64,000 nt of DNA, from the NCBI GenBank assembly GCA_023374025.1, contig SIJG01000005.1:192680-256679 (forward strand), read 5' to 3'. The notes beneath the pieces were generated by a model. It worked only from the letters and a program-made list of their open reading frames with translations, did not search any database and was not told where the DNA came from. The position numbers and the translations under genes are program-made. The number at the start of each line of letters is the position of its first letter. Positions within the stretch are counted from its first letter, which is position 1. Origin of the DNA: Heterodera schachtii (Eukaryota > Nematoda > Chromadorea > Rhabditida > Heteroderidae). Shown one piece after another: positions 59,661 through 64,000 of this stretch.

Positions 59661-61904
59661 TTGCATCCTGTGGCACCAAAGTCGTAGAATCCATGTTCGC
59701 AACGGTCGCAGAATTGGCCTCCAACCCCCGGCTTACAGCGACATTGGCCCTTCTCGTTGCATTGAGTGTTGGCGGAACCGATCTCATCGCATTGACACGG
59801 ACGACAATAATGTTCGCCATGGCGACGCCAATGGTCGGGAAAACAATGTTCACAATGGGGGCCATGAAATTGGAGATGAAAGGCATGGTCAGAGGAATGA
59901 ACTTGTACACCGACCTGAGTGTTGCCGGCACAGTCAACGCAATAGCCGCCATGGCCCGTGTTCTCGAAAAGTTTGGCGTTGAAGTAACACCGATTGGAGA
60001 GACCGTTGCAATTGCAGGCTAAAGAGAATGACTGGTGAGCACAGAGTGAAAGAATAAAATGAAAGGCAAATGAATCAATTTGCCGACAGAATTCTTAGCC
60101 CAAACCGACGGAGGCATTCATTGGCTTCCATGGAAGTGGCGGGTTGCCACGGTCTATCCACGAAAAAGGGGGCGCACTGCTGACAGTCCACGCCGGCGGT
60201 GTTGTGCTGACAGTCGCACACCAATTGTTCCTTGATGGCACACGCATTGTCTTTCACTTGTTTTGCCTCCCATCCCATCCCTAAACCTCTCCCCGTCCTG
60301 TGGACTTCACGCATTGGTCGGCGTGACCATTGCATTTGCATCGTCCGCCAACCACAAAGTCGGAAATTCCGTAATAGTACGAGCGAAGCACACGACCGTC
60401 TCCGGATATTTCGTCACCGAATGTGTTCATTTGAACCAATGAAATGCGTATTTGTTCTGCAGCCACCCATTCCTAACGGGATTGTAAAATGGTAAATACG
60501 TGTATCATACTTTGATTAGGGCTCGACCCTGACATTTACACCAGAGCAAAAAAATAGGGTTTTGTAGCGATTTTGCGTCAAAAATGTCAACTTTTTGCAA
60601 TTTAGGTGCTAAAATTTCAAATTAAGATAAAATGGAGGTCCGCGGTGCTGGGAATAATTTTGAAGATTTTAATTTAAAAAAATGAAGAAAATTGTCAAAA
60701 AATAACCCATTTTCAAAATTTTCCATTTCGGCTATTCGACTATAAATCATTTGATTTGTTTAGTCTCAAAGTTTTGCAGAAACATAAGTTTGTATTGAGT
60801 GTCGGGCCGAAGTTAGGAGCATTTGGAAAGCAAATAAACAACCCTAAAAAGACAATAAAAATGAAAGGCATTGCCTGGAGCACTTCGCTCTCCTCAAAAT
60901 TCTCAGCAGAAGGGCGTCCGTCGAGCGGTGAGAAGGCAATGGTGCCTCCAGTCAGTGGAGAAATGTAAGAGAACTCACGTGTGCATTGCGCAACCGCTTC
61001 ATTTCCCGGCAGAATCGGCGCGTTGTCTTGCAATTTGAAAGTGGAACGGCAGGACGCGCTAAAGAGCAATTAACGGAACAATTAAAATGGTAAAACGCAA
61101 ACTGGTCAAAAATACCTATAATATTGCCAGGGTATCCAGTCGTCATCGGCTCTATTCTTCTTGTAAACGACGAAACTCTCAGGACGAGGACTGGCAAATT
61201 TCAAATAAATATACGTAATATCGTAGCGTTTGTGCATGTGCAACGTAAGATTGACTGTCTGTGGATATTGAATGCCCTCCTAAAATTAAACTTCATGACC
61301 ATAATCACACCAAACAACAGACCGCCATTGTTTCAGATTGCCACCTGAAGAAAAAGGTCATTAGCAGATAGTAAGCGACTTTCAATTACCATGTTTCATT
61401 GTCTTTGATGTTGAAATCGGTTAGATATGAAGCCGGGTGAGCAAAAGCCTTAAAAGTTGTAAGGTATGCGCCAAATGAGAGAACTGACCGGCACGCGCGC
61501 ATCGCACACATCACACACGTTCGACGTTTGGCCCTTTCCGATGTGCCCAGTCTGTACACAAAAGCGAGTTGGCTGGCGAACTCCGCAAGTATTGGTAACC
61601 TAAAGAAAATACTGGCAAATCAAGCACAATCGAAAAGCCAACACTTTTAAAAGTGGCGAAGTCCAACCTCGACTTCCAAATTGTAGGCAACGTTAATAAA
61701 GTCAGGCACACACCGCTGGGGCTGAGTACGTTCATCGTAGCAGGAACTCTGACTAGGCTTATAATGATGGGGTTTAACACTGGGAGTTTTTTCGTCAGGT
61801 TGGGCCGCTAATTCTGAAGGATAGTCGAAGAAAAGCGATGCAAAAAGGAGAAAGATCAAGAAATGTTGCCGGAATGGGCACCTCCTGCTGTGCGCAGTGA
61901 ACAT
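59661..61904 (-). CDS. lam-2: Laminin gamma chain, N-terminal part (LN domain and first LE repeats)
   Basis: Minus-strand exons: 61668-61904 (ATG at 61904, signal peptide [16 protein letters not shown]), 61489-61599, 61390-61448, 61323-61344, 61116-61279, 60875-61058, 60311-60472, 60110-60266 and 59661-60018. About 484 codons. Gamma-type LN domain: [91 protein letters not shown]; then LE repeats [28 protein letters not shown]. Gamma chains build basement-membrane laminin trimers. A full chain has about 1600 aa, so the rest of the LE repeats and the coiled coil are missing here. A 51-nt in-frame segment after NTQ in the last exon looks like an intron whose acceptor was lost. One donor is GC. 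Confidence 0.9.
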
Positions 61905-62889
61905 TTCACTGTGTCAAGCAGCCAAGTTTACACTCAAGCCTTAGCGAAAAGGCACAAATGCAAAAAGCGCAATTTGTAATATAAAATCAGTTTAAGTTTA
62001 AACTTTAGAGAGAAAGTAGGTTTATTTATTTGAATTAAATGAATAGCGATTTCTGGCAAAATATTGCTCTGTTCGATGCTCAACTTTTCACACCGAAAAA
62101 ATTAAAATTAAAATTAGAGTGAAGCTGGACCGGGAATTTTGGGCAAGACCGGGACCGGGACCTTTTCGGGTTGAAAACCCGGGAATTTTTGGCTGGGAAA
62201 ACCAGGACCTCGGTACTCATGGATTCTTAGGCCTTAACGAAGTCTTAAGATCATACTGAAAATAGGGAATTCAAATAAAAAGCACAAAATTCTCCAGATT
62301 TTTCTCTATTTTTAGAGCTTTTTTGCAACATAATTGATCCACATCGAAGTGAGTTTCAATTCAAAAATTCGCCTAAATTCTAAATTCCCGATGTCCAAAA
62401 TAATTTAAAAATTTTTTTTGCCTGTTTTAGTGCCTATTCGAGGATTTTGTGCCAAAAAAAGAAGCCCTAATGATATGTGATATCAAATAGGCAGGAAATT
62501 TAAACTCGTTTTGGCAAAAAAATTTTTTGGGGGGCTTCTAATTTAGGGGGGGGGGGGGGGACTAAACCAATAAATATGGTAAACAAATAAATTTTTGTCA
62601 AATTTTCTTTTGGCGACACTATATGTTGCTGGTAAAACAAGTAAAGGGACTGCTGAATAATTGGGCCATCTTATCCATTGAACCGATACATTTGTGTTGG
62701 GAACTCCAAATCGCCAGGCCGCTAGTCGGTGCTCATCGGACGCAAAGACCACCGACCGAACCGCAAAGGACCAACGGGGAAGGGAGCAAAGGGAGGACTC
62801 TGAGGGGAGTCCTCCCCAATTTCTTTCTCCCGTCAATCCATCACTCACACTCCTCCAGCCAGATACACTATTTATTGCCCACTGATGAC
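61905..62889. other. Upstream of laminin; repeat relics, no gene
   Basis: CCGGGACCGGGACC words at 62120-62170, a hAT-like right end AAGAAGCCCTAATGAT at about 62455-62475, and a poly-G run at 62547-62561. The laminin promoter should lie here but no core element is clear. Confidence 0.4.
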
Positions 62890-63183
62890 TAGGGCGGGGA
62901 ATTATATGGACATAAAATCGCAAAATATGGCCATAAAATATGGACCAAAAATCGCGAAATATGGACATAAAATGACAAAAATATGGACATAAAATATGGA
63001 TAAAAATGCCAAAATATGGAGAAATATGGAAATATGGACATAAATCGCGAAATATGGAAAAATGTGGATATGGAACTCCATCCTAGAAGCTTCAAACCAA
63101 GCTAAAAACATGTTTTTCGTGCATTTCAGGCCCCCCACAGTCCAGGAAAAAAAAAATGGATTTCCATATAATTCCCCGCCCTA
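62890..63183. mobile_element. hAT MITE with ATGGACATAAAA words
   Basis: Perfect 21-bp TIR beginning TAGGGCGGGGAATTATATGG. Flanking 8-mers CTGATGAC (62882-62889) and CTGATGAT (63184-63191) differ at one base. 294 bp. Tandem AATATGGACATAAAATCGCG words fill the left half. A related inverted block occurs at 23455-23515. Confidence 0.92.
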
Positions 63184-63602
63184 CTGATGATTGAGAAAGG
63201 GAACAAATAGCAAAGACAATGAGAAAGGGCACAATAAAAAGAGGCTAAAGTTAGTGACCAACGGAGGGAAGAGTTTGGAAAATGAGAAATCTAAGCATTC
63301 AGCCGCTTTTGTTTTTCATTCAATCAATCCCGAAGACTGACAAAATTTGGAGTTAGGAGGTGTTGGGAGAGAATGCAGCCGAAGGAGAGGGGAGAGGGGG
63401 GGGGGGAAGATGGCGAAAAGGCTGTCACTTTCCCATTATTATTGTGATAGATCGAATAAAAATAACTAAGAAAAATGAATGATTTTTGATAATAAATAAA
63501 ATTTCACAGTCCAGTCGCATTTCCCCAATTTTTGCCAATTTGCAAAATCTGTTGTCAAATTCGACTATAATTCAAGGGTGCGATCTGTTCTTATTTATAA
63601 GT
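63184..63602. other. No gene seen
   Basis: Purine-rich stretch with a poly-G run near 63397-63405 and no coding segment. Confidence 0.5.
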
Positions 63603-64000
63603 AGGGATACGATTTATAGGTGTTAAAAACTGCCAAAATAGGTAGGTTTTAGGTTCTAAAAAACCCCCAAAATAGGTGCTAAAAATGGGAAAATAGGTGC
63701 CAAAAAGTTCCGAAATTATGGGTGTAAAATGACAAAAATTTTATTCAAAAGTAAGCAAATATTAATCCAAATCGTTATTGAGATTCACATTGCAAATAAG
63801 TAGCATTTCAAGATGTTCGGGAGATAGACATGAACGATTGTCAGTCAAAATAGGTTTGTAAATTGAAAATGATCGTTCAACATCACATGAAGTCAAGGGT
63901 GCGTATTTGTAAAGTGAAATCAGATTGGGAGGCATATTGAAATTGATTTTTTGACCAGAAAGAATTTTTCAAATATCACAAATTGTATAAAATCCCGGGT
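63603..64000 (-). mobile_element. hAT transposon end with decayed transposase C-terminus
   Basis: The terminus TAGGGATACGATTTATAGG at 63603 is followed by subterminal words AGGTGCTAAAAACTGCCAAA, then minus-strand coding from the window edge to the stop at about 63758. It reads MPPNLISLYKYAPLTSCDVE, RSFSIYKPILTDNRSCLSPE, HLEMLLICN, the hAT dimerisation region. A TGA replaces an expected Trp codon just upstream (ICDI-stop-KILSGQ), so this copy is probably dead. The rest lies right of the window. Confidence 0.85.

Noticed and set aside
59605..60022. Plus-strand open frames opposite the laminin exon
   Set aside because: The minus strand encodes Cys-rich LE repeats matching laminin gamma; the plus frames show no family match.

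Overview
The window looks like nuclear DNA of a nematode, most likely a plant-parasitic tylenchid and plausibly a cyst nematode. It is strongly AT-rich and its genes are split into many small exons. It carries a divergent F-box-like protein family that I recall from cyst and root-knot nematodes; that recollection is not checked here. No bacterial, organellar or viral gene organisation is present. All gene models below were built by eye from reading frame, splice sites, intron phase and remembered family motifs.

Layout. 1-10.5 kb: two tandem minus-strand copies (A, B) of an unrecognised secreted-protein gene of about 515-520 aa, each with a tRNA-derived SINE just upstream of its start, plus a decayed Ty3/Gypsy gag-protease fragment. 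11.3-13.2 kb: a repeat cluster, the 3' end of an F-box-like gene and an unknown fragment. 13.4-19.7 kb (minus): a complete 15-exon meckelin (TMEM67/MKS3) gene, a ciliary transition-zone receptor. 21.2-23.6 kb (plus): a complete 5-exon F-box-like gene. 23.8-32 kb: transposon-rich DNA with a 1.5-kb segmental duplication that carries a small secreted-protein gene and pieces of a probable 7TM receptor. 32.2-37.3 kb (plus): copy C of the secreted family, again behind the same SINE, followed by an unknown gene containing a minisatellite and a hAT MITE, and by a lone duplicate of the family's last exon. 41.6-43.3 kb: a Ty3/Gypsy pol remnant on the minus strand. 44-51.4 kb (minus): a POT/PTR2 oligopeptide transporter of about 19 exons whose extracellular loop contains a Ser/Asn repeat. 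52-56 kb: a hAT MITE and a long-TIR element with TA target sites. 56.3-61.9 kb (minus): the N-terminal part of a laminin gamma chain (lam-2 type), directly followed in the same orientation by the C-terminal part of a divergent POU-homeobox gene. 62-64 kb: MITEs and the end of a hAT transposon with a decayed transposase.

The most striking non-coding signal is a set of small hAT-type elements with perfect or near-perfect terminal inverted repeats and 8-bp target duplications. Each family fills its subterminal region with its own tandem short word. Several of them share an internal GC-rich hairpin module. A second theme is splice-site change: 5' sites starting GTC recur in several genes and are pinned by homology, and the secreted family shows an eroded intron, a dying microexon and a shared CAG-to-CTG acceptor change.
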